Assembly (NCBI GenBank): GCA_030762175.1
Contig: CM060846.1
Coordinates: 233,617,512-233,681,511, forward strand
DNA length: 64,000 bases
Origin: Metallyticus violacea
Lineage: Eukaryota; Arthropoda; Insecta; Mantodea; Metallyticidae
Reading direction: 5' to 3'
The notes beneath the pieces are model-generated. The model searched no databases, had not been told where the DNA came from, and worked only from the letters and a program-made list of their open reading frames with translations. The translations under genes were made by a program, and so were the position numbers. Below are positions 21,700 to 34,051 of this stretch, in pieces; positions within the stretch are counted from its first letter, which is position 1, and the number at the start of each line of letters is the position of its first letter.

Positions 21700-23075
21700 G
21701 ACTTCAAAACACAAATGTTGCATTGAACATCAGAGTACCTAGCGACAGTGGCTGGTACTGTACAAGAGTGCGTTTTGTTTTCATGTGGTACGCCACGAGC
21801 AAGTTTCACAATTTGGGACTATAACATGACGGATTTAATGTTGACGCATGTGCGAAGTAAAATAAACTTCTTGGACTCCATGTTCCTTTCTCAAAATGCT
21901 CATTTGATACTGTCTTTCTATTCTAAAATTTTCTCCACATTATTTTTCCGCACCCAGTATAACTAACAAAGAACAGTTGGTACACAATTTACAAACAATG
22001 AAAACACCGAGGACCACACGAACTCACAACCATTCGCTGACAAAGGCTCCTTCAACCTAATTATAAGCTGTCACTTACACATGCATTATACGACCTTGAC
22101 GATTGGTTCCTTTCAGTATGCAGCCTTGCTCTGCTGGCCAGTAACTCAAGTAACCTTACTGTATACTATATTACATTTTCTTTGGATGAAAGACGTTTAG
22201 CACGCGCTTGAACATGTGCAATGATGAGATCAGCTGTTATTGATTTTCTTCCAGAATGACATAGTTCCAGGGTTGCCGACACGGTTACTTTACGTAAAAA
22301 AATCTTAGAGATTAACTTAATAGTTATTATGCAATACTACCAATTCCACTATTGCCTGATTTCGATATCACCACCAGAAATGTACATATTTATAAAACAT
22401 GTAGTGTATTCATTTAAATGGAATAATAATCATATTCCGTATTAAAAAGTTGAATACGCTGTATTGTTATACATTTTTTATACACCGATTGTTACAAACC
22501 ACAGTTTCTAGTTTGAGTGCTTGTCTTATAATAGAACTTTTGGTTAAAAAAAAACTCGTCGATTCTGCGCCAACTTTTGAAAATAAAATATTTAAGCAAA
22601 TATTGCCAATAGTGCTACGAGTATTATTGGCAATCTGGATGAGTCCATGCTATAATGCAAATTGTGTTATTTTATCATTCATGTTAAAATTAGTTTCATA
22701 GCCATAAATTAAATGGTATTTATTTCACTATTATTTGTCAATTTATATAGTATAGCCAAAATAGGCGCGCGCCATTTTAGACGATAACGGAAAAATTCAG
22801 GAAATTACCTATGCTAGTAATGGAAGACGGAAAATATGACCAGAAAATTCATTTCAATGCGAAATTGAGATTATATTCAGGCGAGTGTTGCAAAGTATTT
22901 CGCCCTTGGAACGTAAAATACTAAAAGGAGTTTCAATATTGCCTAAACTAGTCAGGAAGAAGTTGTATTCTAAAGTATTTAATTTTATGACAGAAATGTG
23001 AGTTAAAGAGCCGTAATGAGGAGTGCTACACTTTGCTTATCTGGAAAAAATTAAAGGCAATCTTAAATATAGCAA
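21700..23075. other. No feature recognised
   Basis: Frames at 21748-21966 and 22450-22701 lack motifs; the DNA is A+T-rich. Confidence 0.4.
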
Positions 23076-23089
23076 GAGGAAGGTCGGGA

Positions 23090-23385
23090 TTTTTTTATTT
23101 TTTTTATTTATGGACGCTCTTTAACATCTCAGGTCTTCAGTGTCCTATTCAATTCAAGGCGTGAAACGGCCAACAAATTTTGCTCAGAGGCCTCTCTTTC
23201 AGGCTTGAGGTTCTTTATCGTGCCGTAAATGTACGACACGGGATCCACGGATTTACTTCCCTTCCGAAGGAGGTCATACTTAGGATTTTTACGCCCGAAA
23301 AAATCCATCGGTCCTGGCCGGGTTCGAACTGGCGATATTGGGTTTAGGAGGCAAGTATAGTAACCACTACACCATCAGGACCGAC
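23090..23385 (-). mobile_element. SINE-A copy 5, full length
   Basis: Minus-strand copy running from the tail (TTTATTTATGGACGCTCTTT) through the 3' stem, the body (CCTTCCGAAGGAGGTCATAC) and B box (CCGGGTTCGAACTGG in complement context) to the complete tRNA-like head ending CATCAGGACCGAC. Flanks GGAAGGTCGGGA (23078-23089) and GGAAGGGAGGGA (23386-23397) are a probable target-site duplication with two mismatches. Confidence 0.9.
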
Positions 23386-23399
23386 GGAAGGGAGGGAAA

Positions 23400-23838
23400 A
23401 TAAGATATCTCCCCCTAACGATGTAAGAAGTAAAAAGAGTAGCACAGGAACTAGCAGAAAGCTTGAGCCAAGCAAAGGTAAACAACAGCAAAAGCAAAGA
23501 ATTGAAAATGTTCTGCATTTGTTTTGTTTCCGACGTTCATTTTTATGAAGAAAACCAAAGACAAAATGTTTTGATGAATGTATTCACATGGAGGATGCAG
23601 CCGAAAATAAGGTTACCTTTATTAAAATAATAACTTGAAGGTGCAGAGCTTTATTTATAAAGCATTTGATTTAATAAGGATGTTTATTATGTATATGTTT
23701 AAGGAAATAGTTTAGAGATAGGTTTAACAGGAATTGACATCATTTGTGACTTGTATTTATATGTACGTCATTTGGCATGTAGCTGTAATTTACAAAAGGG
23801 GGTTTGTATACATCTAGGTAAAAGATGCGAGAAAGAGA
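23400..23838. other. No feature recognised
   Basis: Nothing recognised before the simple repeat. Confidence 0.4.
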
Positions 23839-23839
23839 C

Positions 23840-23886
23840 AAATAAATAAATAAATAAATAAATATATATATATATATATATATATC
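23840..23886 (+). repeat. (AAAT)n-(AT)n compound microsatellite
   Basis: Six AAAT units followed by an AT run; an A-rich, CAA-containing tract follows at 23995-24029. The 96-codon minus-strand frame over it encodes only low-complexity sequence. Confidence 0.95.
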
Positions 23887-24075
23887 TGACTGGCCGCTCG
23901 TCCACTGACCCTACCTTAGTGTGAAATATAAAAGATTTCTTTGTCAGTTCACGAAAATTTCTGCCCATGTAAACACTTAGTAGAAGTTCGCAAGCAAAAA
24001 AAAACAAAAAAAAAAAACAACAACAACACATGGCCCTAACGGGACATAATTTGAACAAAATAAGAGGGAATGGAA

Positions 24076-24860
24076 ATGTCAGAACGTAAATGAAAATGTT
24101 TTAATACAGGCAAGCCGGGGTACAAAGTATTATGTCGTCTATTTCAAGAATAGTTATGCTAAAGTAAATGCGTGCGGTATCTCTCAGAACATTTGACAAT
24201 CTATAACTAAGGGAGGCAAAAGTTGTTACTTTAGAAATCAATATGTAAGGAAAGTGCCGAAATTTATGACAGGCTGTTCTTGGAAAATTCAGGCTTATGG
24301 GAAGCTATTGTAGATCAGAAGAGGAAGAATAATTTTAGCCAATGGGCATCGAATTAAAATCAACGAATGAGAAGAACTTAGCGATATAATAAATATTTTA
24401 AGATAGCCAATGGTGAACATAACTGGAGTACAGGATCAGAAGTTGGTCATTCTAAGTCTTTCTAGGTTATTCTTGATTATTGTTCTGGACTGTTTTATTC
24501 ATGAGTTTTGGGCAGTTAGAAGTTAGGAGTTAATAGTGAGAGATTTTCAGCAGTGAGTGGTGAGAGATAGCTCGTAGGAAGTCCTGAGAAGAATAGTTAG
24601 CAGTGAGTAGTGAAATCAGCGACGAACAGTCAGGAAGTAACCCGCAGTATTTTTATATGTGAATAAAATATTTGGAACAAGTCAACCTGGTGTATCTTTT
24701 GGGCAATATATTTCTCGTTCCTGTGGATCTAAACTGATCCACAAAACACTCCAGAGGACCCTGAGATTGAGTCACAGCGAGCAGTAGTCAACAACATACG
24801 CCCACGCCACCCCCATTACTTCGGCCCCATATGGAATCCCAACGTGGGGCAATAATTATT
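24076..24860 (+). mobile_element. Possible LTR remnant followed by a primer-binding-site-like sequence
   Basis: GTGAATAAAATATTTGGAAC supplies a polyadenylation-type signal. About 165 bp later a CCCCA end is followed, two bases on, by TGGAATCCCAACGTGGGGC, which has the form of a tRNA primer-binding site just inside a 5' LTR. A TGTCAG start at 24076 is a possible but unsupported left boundary. No gag or pol sequence follows and no second LTR was seen. If real, it is a solo or deleted element. Confidence 0.3.
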
Positions 24861-26955
24861 TTGATATCAAACTTACGCCCCCGCCTTCTTTAAAACTGCT
24901 CCAAGGATGGCTTATTTCTTTTGCCATTATTGTGTTTAAGTAAACTTGAATAATTCTTTATTATGTCAATTGTTTATTTAATTTCTAAACTGTTATCTCA
25001 AACTTATTTAAATGTGCATTACACACTAACAAGATTGCCTTTAATAATTTGTAGTATATGCTTTTTATAACTAATATTATTTAATCTTCATTTAAAACAA
25101 TGCTAGTGATTGTGTGCACAATATTTTAGTGGTTCAGAAAATATGAATAGTGGAAGAATTTTGCTAGGCCTTGTATTTGAAATTTGAAGTTCATTCATAT
25201 ATAGTTAGAAAATTTGAGCTTAATTTGGTGAAATAAAAATGAAGTTAGATCCCGTTAGTTGCAGATTTATCTTTTACCGTTCATGTCTGCAAGGTTTACA
25301 CTAGTCACAATATACACTTTTACCCCTCAGGAGCCGCTTATTTAATTGTAAAATTGCAAGAATAATTTACCATATTGCAAACAGTCGTTTTTTTTAAATC
25401 TCAACTCTTATGTGTTGAACTGTTACTAATCTTGTATGATAATTGAAAATTTTACTCATTGCATTAATTTCCGTATTATTGGCTTATGGCCTATGTGATA
25501 TCCTGTTATTTTTTCCCCATCTTTGATAAAATGCCTGATTTCACGTTTCTGTTCTAATTTCTTAGGTTCGCATAAAACATAAACGCTAATTTTCAACCGA
25601 TAAACAGCGGTGTGACTCATACACTCTGGATTAAGTCGTTAATAAGATGTAATTTGCGCTTGTCGTTGGTTGTGTGTTTATTCACTTGCTGCCAATCATT
25701 ACCTGTGACATGGATAGATGGCTCTGATATGATCTCCAGCTTCTACTGCTCAGCCGATATAGTTTTGCAGCGGAGAATATCCCATCTTTTATGCACCACG
25801 AACTAAATGCTTTGCTTATTCTTACTCATCAAATTTGCAGCCAAAGGGTGAAAAGATAGAAGGGGGGACTTGAGAATAAACTCATTAAATAATCAGTTTT
25901 TATGGTGAGGTTATTAGAAGCTTCGGTCCGTTATTGTTGCACAGTAGCGGACTTTATATCAATAACGGTATCCATCTTGTTTCTGAATGTAATTAGATTT
26001 AAAAATGATTAAATTATTGTGTTATAGCAATATTCATATATTTTGTTTTCAGGCAGATCATTTTTCAGGCGAAAGCGCTAGCCGCATTATTTACAGCGGG
26101 AACTTTTCTTATACATTTTAATTTTATTTTACAAATATTATTGTTAAATATTTTATATGATATAAATATTTAATGAGTTCATATGGTTGTAGCATAAATG
26201 TCATTTTTAATCTCCTTATTTTTTATTTTTAACATCTAAGTTTAAAATATAATTACATCTACATGAAAGTAATATTGAAGATTTTATGGTTTGGTAATAA
26301 TGTTAAAATATTTTTTTTTTAAAAAAAGTAAAATATTCACTTCAGCATTATTTGATAGAAAAGACATGTCAATGTTTATCTAACGCTGTAATTCAGGGAA
26401 CTGAAATTGGATTTCCAGTTGCTTAGGAATTTATCGGAAGAGTCCAAACTCAAAAAGTTTTTAATAACAAGCCACTAGACATATCAAAACTAAATTAGTT
26501 ACATTGAATCTGAGCTTTTGTGATTCACCGTTCCCTTGAGTTTACCTTTTGTCTGACATAATACCAACCGCTTTGTATTCAGTTTGCAGGTAGCATCGTA
26601 CCTCGACTAACAGCGGGAAAACCCAAGAATGATGCACATGATATGAAGCAATTGCTTTTACGTCTACTAGCCGTCCTAATACACGTCTATATATACCGTT
26701 TCGTAAATTATAATAGAGGAAGTAAGAGTTGTTATGCAGGCGAGAAGGGAATTACCTTTTTGTGTTTCAGAGTTTAAATCAAAGATGATGAAAATGGAAA
26801 ACTTTAACTTCTGATCATATTTCAAAAGTAATGCCGTGTTAAAACGACTTCAACTGGAGTCGATGCTATGAAATAACATGTAGTAAATTAAACGCTTCAT
26901 AAAAACACTACTCAATACTTCAAAAAGAGTTATTATTCAAGACTTACTAGAAAAA
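24861..26955. other. No feature recognised
   Basis: Very A+T-rich. The frame at 25612-25806 has no motif. Confidence 0.4.
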
Positions 26956-26957
26956 AG

Positions 26958-27740
26958 TCTATGTAAAATAAAATGAAAAATAAAGTAACTCTTGGAACAA
27001 TGTAGCTAAAATACAAAAATTACACAAGCAGAAATTGATAAAGTTCTTAATAGTAACATAAATATTGCATATTTCGAACAGCTTGTGTTCTTTAAAGGAG
27101 AAAACAAATGGTGGTAAAAGTAAATATTGAATCTCAATGGTAACGTAATGCAGGAAACATAAAACAAATAGCAAGGGGAAAGAGAAATAAATATATAAAT
27201 AATTGAAGACGAAAATGCAAAATAAACATAACAACATAGAACGTAGAATATTAATATGTAAGATTTAAACCCGGCAATGTACCATCTTTAAGTAAAAATA
27301 TAGCTGCTATCTCTCTATCTCTGAGGTAACTTTCAGAGACGAGCTGAATACATCATCAAAATCTTATAGGGCATGTTGGACAACCGGCAAGGAAGACATG
27401 GTTTTAACAGAACGCCTATGATTGTTCATACGGAGCGAAACAACAGTAGAAGTTAAACCAACATAAAATGTTTTGCAAAGTTTACAAGATAACATATATA
27501 CGACGTTCTTAGGAGCTCAATTAGCAAATGAATTAGATTCTGTGGATAAATTGAAACTGTGGAACGAATGGTATGGCATAATTAGCGCACAGGTTTTGCT
27601 GGCGAGGATATAAGCCTGCATTCTGAATGGAGATAGGTTGTGGCAAAATATACTTTTAAGGTATGGAGGTGTTGTAAAAATATGGCGGGGTACACATTTT
27701 AAAAAAATACTTAAAGATGAATGCATTAATAAAGTATCGA
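26958..27740 (-). mobile_element. Penelope-like element fragment, copy 1 (GIY-YIG domain)
   Basis: On the minus strand, about 27300-27510 encodes KNVVYMLSCKLCKTFYVGL followed by SLRMNNHRRSVK and SLPVVQHA. This is the arrangement of the GIY-YIG endonuclease of Penelope-like elements, with a C..C pair between the VY and Y(I/V)G parts. Downstream (lower coordinates) the 3' region to 26958 matches copy 2 at 42.5-42.8 kb. Upstream, 27640-27730 matches 43190-43290. No reverse transcriptase domain was recognised, and stops interrupt the frame. Frames at 26959-27237 and 27517-27871 lie within it. Confidence 0.65.
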
Positions 27741-27874
27741 AGCATTCTTTCAAAATAGGGATGGTACTCTCAATTATATACAACAGAAGTGGTTATTTAA
27801 ATGGTTCTTCTCAAATAAACAATACTTTATTTTTAGAACTTACTGAGCCAAATAGTACACTTGAGCATTAAATA

Positions 27875-29765
27875 ATGGAGATATGCTAAGTTTTAAAACC
27901 AGATATGTGCTGAAATTGAAATCGTTTCGCTGTAATATGGAACGCTGTCAGTTTGAGAATCACAGTATTGTTGTTCTGTCAGTAACATTATGGAATGTTA
28001 CTTTACATACAACCAGGGGTGTTGGAAGGGGATCGCAGGAGCTCCGTTAAGTATTAATGATGATTTCGAGTGAGGAAAAATTAATAAAATTAACACACTT
28101 TTCTAATTTAACCGTCTACTATTCTGCATTCTGCTAAAGTGATTGAAAATATAGCAATTTAGCGGCACTGATTCCTGGAGACTTTCCACACATATAATTA
28201 ATGTTGGCAACAACTGTCACGTTTGAACTAGCGTTCATTTCAGAATCGGTTAACGGGCTGATATGTATTCTGTTATCGTGACCAATGATTGAATTTGTTT
28301 TTCCGGTATGGTAATTAGAACATGAAGAAGTGTGAGTCTGTTCAATATAACGAACCGTTATTCTGACGCTAAGGGGTAAAGTTCGTTTATGTGTTTTTGA
28401 AAGGAAAATCACAGATAAAAGAAGTGAGGGTGAAAATTCAACAGTTACATGAACACCTGATTTTGAAAAGTGCGCCAGTCAAGGTTATAGAAATGCTCTT
28501 AAGCGATGAGACAGCGTGCGTACCACATCATGGGTTTAAAGCGAAGCAAACAAGTTCAAACAAAACTATACAGGGAGTTTAAGTGATAACATTGATATCC
28601 CCGATTGTTTGTAAAGTATTATTGTGAGTTATGCATTGTCATTCATTCTTCCCCTGCTCCGTATCTCTCCGCTGGCCTCTACAATCTCCCTGTCCAGCGC
28701 AGCAGTCTGTATTCCGGCTGTCAACGCAATAATTTCAGATATTGTAGAGAGATTTTAAAAAAGCATTTTTAGGTAGGAAAACTACAGTCCACGGAGGAAA
28801 ATAACGCAATTATATAGCGATAAAGAAGTTACGATTTGATAAATCAATAATAAAGCAAACTGGGGTAAACTATTGCCTTAAAATGTCTTCAAATCGTTTC
28901 GCAGATGATGAAATTTCGCAACTCAATAGTTCATCACCAGCGTTTTTAAGGTTTAGTGATATAAAAATCTCATCCCGGAATAACGAGAGTACGGTACTAA
29001 ACAAATTTATTTACTCTTTACTTACCTCAACTATATCAACAGGTATCTTATTTCTGTGTTGTTTAGTGTAGACAGAGGGAGCTATCCACATCATGGATAA
29101 GGCGACAGTCTGTTGTTTTGAAGACCGTATGTTAGGGTTGTGTCTCATACATAAGATGTAAAGTAAAATACGCCTACTCGATAACATCGATCTGCTTTTA
29201 CTTAATGATAGTATCCTAAAGAGATATGCTCCTCGACTTCCATCTTTATTGCGCGGTATTCATTTCGAGTGGAAGCTCCATTAGTCAGCAGTGCACTGGT
29301 CCTTTAGAAACTAAATGCCGTAACTTTGAAGTATGAACAGGCAGACCATGGATTGCTTGTCTTAAAACCCCTCTGCACTCTCTGAAATTATTGTATTGTG
29401 CTTCACTAACCTTCTGTACATTTTGGAGTTTTATGTGCTCTTATCTTTTTCCACTGGTTGATTAGCTTTCTAGATGCTGGTTAAGTTTTGAGTTGTAATA
29501 ACTCCTGATTTCACTCAATGTCTTTCTTAGAACAAGAATATTATACACGAATTGTTTGGTATTACTTTATCAAATTCAACAGCTAAAATGTGATATTCAC
29601 TGTTCACGGACAGGAAATCGGCTAAAGAAATGTTATTTAGAAAGGTAAACACACAAGTTATCGAAAAGCGTCATTTAAAGTGTATTATACTTATGTAATG
29701 AATAAAAAGAACAAAGTTACACATAATCATTTATCGTAGATGAGATGATGAAGAGATTTGTTGGA
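27875..29765. other. No feature recognised
   Basis: Frames at 28134-28412, 28391-28582 and 28883-29071 were inspected. None shows a known motif or convincing splice context. Confidence 0.35.
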
Positions 29766-29769
29766 GTCT

Positions 29770-30100
29770 TATCGACCTCCCGCACGTCAGTCAGCAAGGC
29801 TTGTTGTGGTACACCATAGGAAGAGACGCTTTCACTGTTTCCCAAAATTTGTTCCTTGAACAAGTTGCATTACTTTGGTTCCAATATCAGCCTAAGTCTC
29901 TTTCTTACCAGGAATGGGCAATTAAACAGGATATGCGAGGCAGTTCCCTCATCCTGTTTGCACGTTCTACAAATGGTTCATCTTTACACAGATGTTTTCT
30001 GAAGCGACCGTGTACAGTAATTAACGCAACAACTTTCCTTATTCTTCTTCTATCTAATTTTAGGAGAGATAACGAAAAGAGTTTTGCTTGAACCTAGGAC
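29770..30100 (-). pseudogene. C-terminal fragment of a non-LTR retrotransposon protein
   Basis: Minus-strand reading, across small frameshifts: RKVVALITVHGRFRKHLCKD, then TASHILFNCPFLVRKRLRLI. This is the zinc-binding C-terminal tail of many LINE ORF2 proteins (G-x-hydrophobic..HL, C..C..E-TA.HIL..C). The first Cys pair is decayed. The plus-strand 96-codon frame at 29801-30091 is its antisense shadow. Nothing of the RT domain is seen nearby. Confidence 0.6.
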
Positions 30101-30381
30101 CGATTTCTTGGCTTGTCATTTATCGCAAATATAATCATAATTTATTTACAGTTTGTAATCTGTATGCATTAAATTTCTTGTTACTTTTTATACGCAAAAA
30201 CCATGGATTTTTATAAACTTTCTTTACTCCATTTCTATATTAATATGCTAGCATACACAAAGGAGAAACGCGTTTTCTATTTGGATGAACTGAAATAAAT
30301 GAATTATACAACTACACGCTTGCTTAGGGCCCCTTCTCCCTTCGGAAAACATTTAAATATGCCATTGATACTTTTCTCTGA

Positions 30382-30747
30382 GTCAACTTTACCGTTTTAT
30401 GTTTGGACATTATGTACCTTGCAGCAGAGACACCGACAATGAAAAAGTTCACAAATGCCATACGTATATTTCAAACTGTAGATGTGAAGGGGAAGATTAA
30501 TCAACTGATAATTTCTTTCCAGCTCACTTGCTGGCAGGCATTGCAGTTCCGCACAGAAGCGGCAGAGGGCAGAATCGTAGACATTTACAATTCGCGTACA
30601 GAGTGCTGGAGGTCGCAGATTCTCTCCGAAAATTTTGTGATGTCAAAGAGTAGGGCGGCACTTCTAAATTTGCTATTGGTTAAGGATAATTGGCAGGGGC
30701 TATGTAAATTGATTAGGAAGATAAGATGGGCAAGAGAAAATCTCTGA
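30382..30747 (+). CDS. Unidentified open frame, Trp/Arg-rich
   Basis: The frame is open from 30382 to the stop at 30745-30747. The first in-frame ATG is codon 4 of the TTG-initiated frame at 30403. The protein includes CWQALQFRTEAAEGRIVDIY, NSRTECWRSQILSENFV and LLLVKDNWQGLCKLIRKIRW. It contains several Trp and many charged residues, unlike the low-complexity chance frames nearby, and codon use is less A+T-biased. I do not recognise it. It could be a decayed transposon protein or an exon; no clear splice sites were identified. Confidence 0.25.
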   Translation, partial: VNFTVLCLDIMYLAAETPTMKKFTNAIRIFQTVDVKGKINQLIISFQLTCWQALQFRTEAAEGRIVDIYNSRTECWRSQILSENFVMSKSRAALLNLLLVKDNWQGLCKLIRKIRWARENL

Positions 30748-31134
30748 CTAGAGAGGATTAGCATGTAACGTACTTATATATTTTAAATGTAATTCTATTA
30801 TTTTCTATTATATATATTCATTTAATTATGTATTTCTCTTGTTTAGTGCCCTGTAATGACAAATTTAAGATTTTTTAATTCCATAATATTTTCCCGCCAT
30901 GACTGGGGGAGAGGGAGGGTTATTTCCTGGATATTTTAATGCATGACTTACTGTTTATATATGTGCAATTTTGAGCACTTTCAGTTTTTTCTCAACATTT
31001 CTTATATGTAAATAGAAGCACGAACGTTATGGCTAGATCCGCGATGTGGATTAACATTTAATATACGTATCTGGTAAGCCATTATTAAAATAAATACACG
31101 TATAGTACTACAAATCGCGCACCAAGGAACGGCG
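30748..31134. other. No feature recognised
   Basis: A+T-rich spacer before the hAT-like element. Confidence 0.4.
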
Positions 31135-31142
31135 GACTATAA

Positions 31143-31904
31143 TAGCGGGTCTCAAACTTTCGTTGATCGTGGGCCCCAAAAATTTATCTGGAAGTTTTAA
31201 AACCTAAATTTGCATCCTACATATTTTTGAAGAATTTCGTCACAGGTTTTCAAAATTTAAAATATAAATAAACAAATAAGTGCCCATTTTTAATATTTGT
31301 TATTATTGCACATACCTTGCATACTAGTTTAATCATAACAATGTTATATTTAAAAGTATATAAATGCACATTGTTATTAACAACTAACAATATGTGATGA
31401 TTCAACATTACTTGTTAATTTTAATTCCTAACTGGGAGGGCTGTTCTGCATTTTACACGGTGTATTGGGTTTAATAACAGAAACATGTGTTCCGAGCTCT
31501 AAGTCTACATTTTCCAAACAGCTTCTATCCCTCTTCTTTTAAGGAAATGAATGTAGGTAATCATTTTAACACAAGTATGTTTTTAAAATACGCATTAATA
31601 TTTACACGACCTTCTTTGATGGCCTTTTCACTTAGCCGCCAAAAATGTGTGTTGTTTTCAGGGAAACTGTGACGGCACATATTGGTGTTTCGTCTAATTC
31701 ATACACTTTCCATTTACTTATTTGAAAGCTGCTGCCGAACAAATAGTCGCCTTCAGTTTGATTCTAATTTACTTTACCTCAATAAAAGGGCATCGTAAAT
31801 TTGTATCATTCTTTGTTTTAAACATTTTATTGTTTGTATCTATGCATTCAAAAATAACGTGGCGGACTGCTGGTGGTTCTTGTATCGTATTTTGAGAACC
31901 GCTG
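31143..31904. mobile_element. Non-autonomous hAT-like element, 762 bp
   Basis: Left end TAGCGGGTCTCAAACTTTCG; right end, complemented, CAGCGGTTCTCAAAATACG. These have the CAG-GGTTCTCAAA form of hAT termini. The adjacent 8 bp, GACTATAA (31135-31142) and CCCTAGAG (31905-31912), share four bases including the central TA region; the right one fits the nTCTAGAn-like preference of this group. The right end, read inward, shares internal sequence (TTGAATGCATAGATACAAAC) with the copy starting at 40505. No transposase was read inside. Confidence 0.6.
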
Positions 31905-31912
31905 CCCTAGAG

Positions 31913-34038
31913 GATAATGAAGGTGAAAATAGGGTGAGAACAATGGAATAACGGCAGGGGAACCGAGAATGCCTGCTTCGTCCATCACAAATCCCAATGA
32001 TGGATGCTGGGGGGTGGAACCCCGGTAGGAGGAGGTCACTCTGTCACGACGGCGCCGGTTAATTAACTAAACCAGTTGAATTTTAAACTTCTACAATTAT
32101 CAATTGAATTTTAATCACAATATATTAAGGCGTACTTTATTAGCGTCACATTAGATATAAATATAAGTTCAAATAATTTCAAAATAAATAATTTTTAACG
32201 GAAACATTCTCAGTTACAGTTCTGGTGCTTTAAATCACTTATTGAAATCGTTCATTGCTCAAAAGCATTAAATATAGAGTTGGCAGGTGATGAAATAAAT
32301 GCGTAATGCAGAACTAGAATCGATAATTAATTAGATAATTGCTCTGTAGAGTGTAGCCTTTTAGACAAATGGTATGTAATTTATACGGAGAGCGTGTGAA
32401 TACGAACATAAAATAACATGGTTAGTTGTGTGTGTCGGGAACTAAAATAAATGTACTAATGGCGAATATACGACTCTGACAAGTCAAGTTGGTAACTATA
32501 GCGTTTCCTTTCATTTTCAATTGGTCCTTTTGTTAAATTCTTCAAGGCTGAGCTCTTCTCTATCCCATCAAAGTGATTAAGATAATTTTGTGTGAACACG
32601 GAGTTTCCAGAACATGTAGCATTTTGGATGTTCTCGCATGGAAAACACTGTAAATGGGTGAATCAGTAGATGACAGTGCACTTAGCTGCAAGGACTGTTA
32701 TGACGTGGGCACTGGCTTACCGAGAATCAAGTCCCCCACCATGCCATATGAGTATGCTACTTGTTAGCTTCATTGACTTCCACGCGTGCGCGTGTAAAGC
32801 GGTGTTGAGTCAACGTGCCAAGTGTCTAACGCGGCTCTCTGCTCTGTTCATTTGTAACTGACTTCAGACATGGTCGTTTCGATATATGAATTTATCGCCC
32901 ACATCATGGGTATTCCTGAAAATCAATAAATAGTCTAATGTTTGTTTAAAGGTAATTTTTCTTTTACTTTTCTGTTTCTTTTTTTAATCCAAGTATGGCA
33001 TTGTAATACTTTTTAAGAAAACACAGAAAAAAGACATGTGTTTGAAAAACTGACTATTGACTGAAGCGAAAACCAAATGTATTTTTGATAACACATTTCT
33101 GCCCAATAGTCAATACCCTCTCGCGGTTTACATATATTTTTTTCAAAACATGAAGCTACTTATGAGTTGATATTAATATGAATATAATTATTGTTATATG
33201 TTATTTATTTTTGGTAAGCGTGAAGGAACATGTGTCGCCTTAGCTTTATTTTTGCATACACATTGCACTATCATTTCTTTTTTTCTCCCAAACATTTGCC
33301 CCAGTTCATAGAATTGCATTTGGAATTTGCTTATAGGGCAAACTGCCCGGGTGACTTCAGCCCTTCCGAGTGTCTCGAACTCCTATTAGGGGATGCTCCG
33401 CTGGCGTTGTAATAGAAATGGAATCTGGGAACGTTAAGAGATTCCACCTGTATTCACACTGTCGCTTCATTGCCAGTTCAACAAGAACATTATTGGCATT
33501 CATAGACTCTCCATGAAATTACCTTGTTAAAATATGCTGATTTTAGTAAATGAGATAAGTAATACTGGAGCAATATTAAATTCCAAGAGAAAGGAGAGAA
33601 TCTGAATACTACTGCTTATGCAGAACAAAACCGAATACGCAATTAAATCATATAAGAATATAACAAACAAGAATTATGAACACACACATGTGGTATGTTC
33701 ACAGGCCTGAGCCCAAGTACACAAAATGATAGCCTAATATATTACAACTGAAATAGTAAGTTCTTTAGTTGTAAATTTTTGTTCCACAAAATAATGTACA
33801 CCACTTATAAAGTGTATGTAAATAGTTACAAGTGATGTCATAAAAAAGCAAGTTGGGGGAACACTGTTTACTAAATTATTTTATATCTAGAATTATATTA
33901 CATCCGCTCTAGTAACAAATTCGTATTTTTTAACGTACAGACCGGACTATTATCATTCCCATTATAATGATGTGATATTTTTCTCGTAAATAATGACAAT
34001 TCAAATGCTTTAATATGTATTTGTCGATATTCGAGCGT
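31913..34038. other. No gene supported
   Basis: Frames at 31848-32039, 32670-32861 and 33230-33412 show no family signal. A short GC-richer patch at 31970-32060 is unassigned. Confidence 0.35.
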
Positions 34039-34051
34039 AATCTTCCACTTT

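Noticed and set aside
23768..24058. 96-codon minus-strand frame with a Tyr-Ile repeat
   Set aside because: Translation of an AT microsatellite and an A-rich tract.
29801..30091. 96-codon plus-strand frame
   Set aside because: Antisense of the LINE C-terminal fragment.
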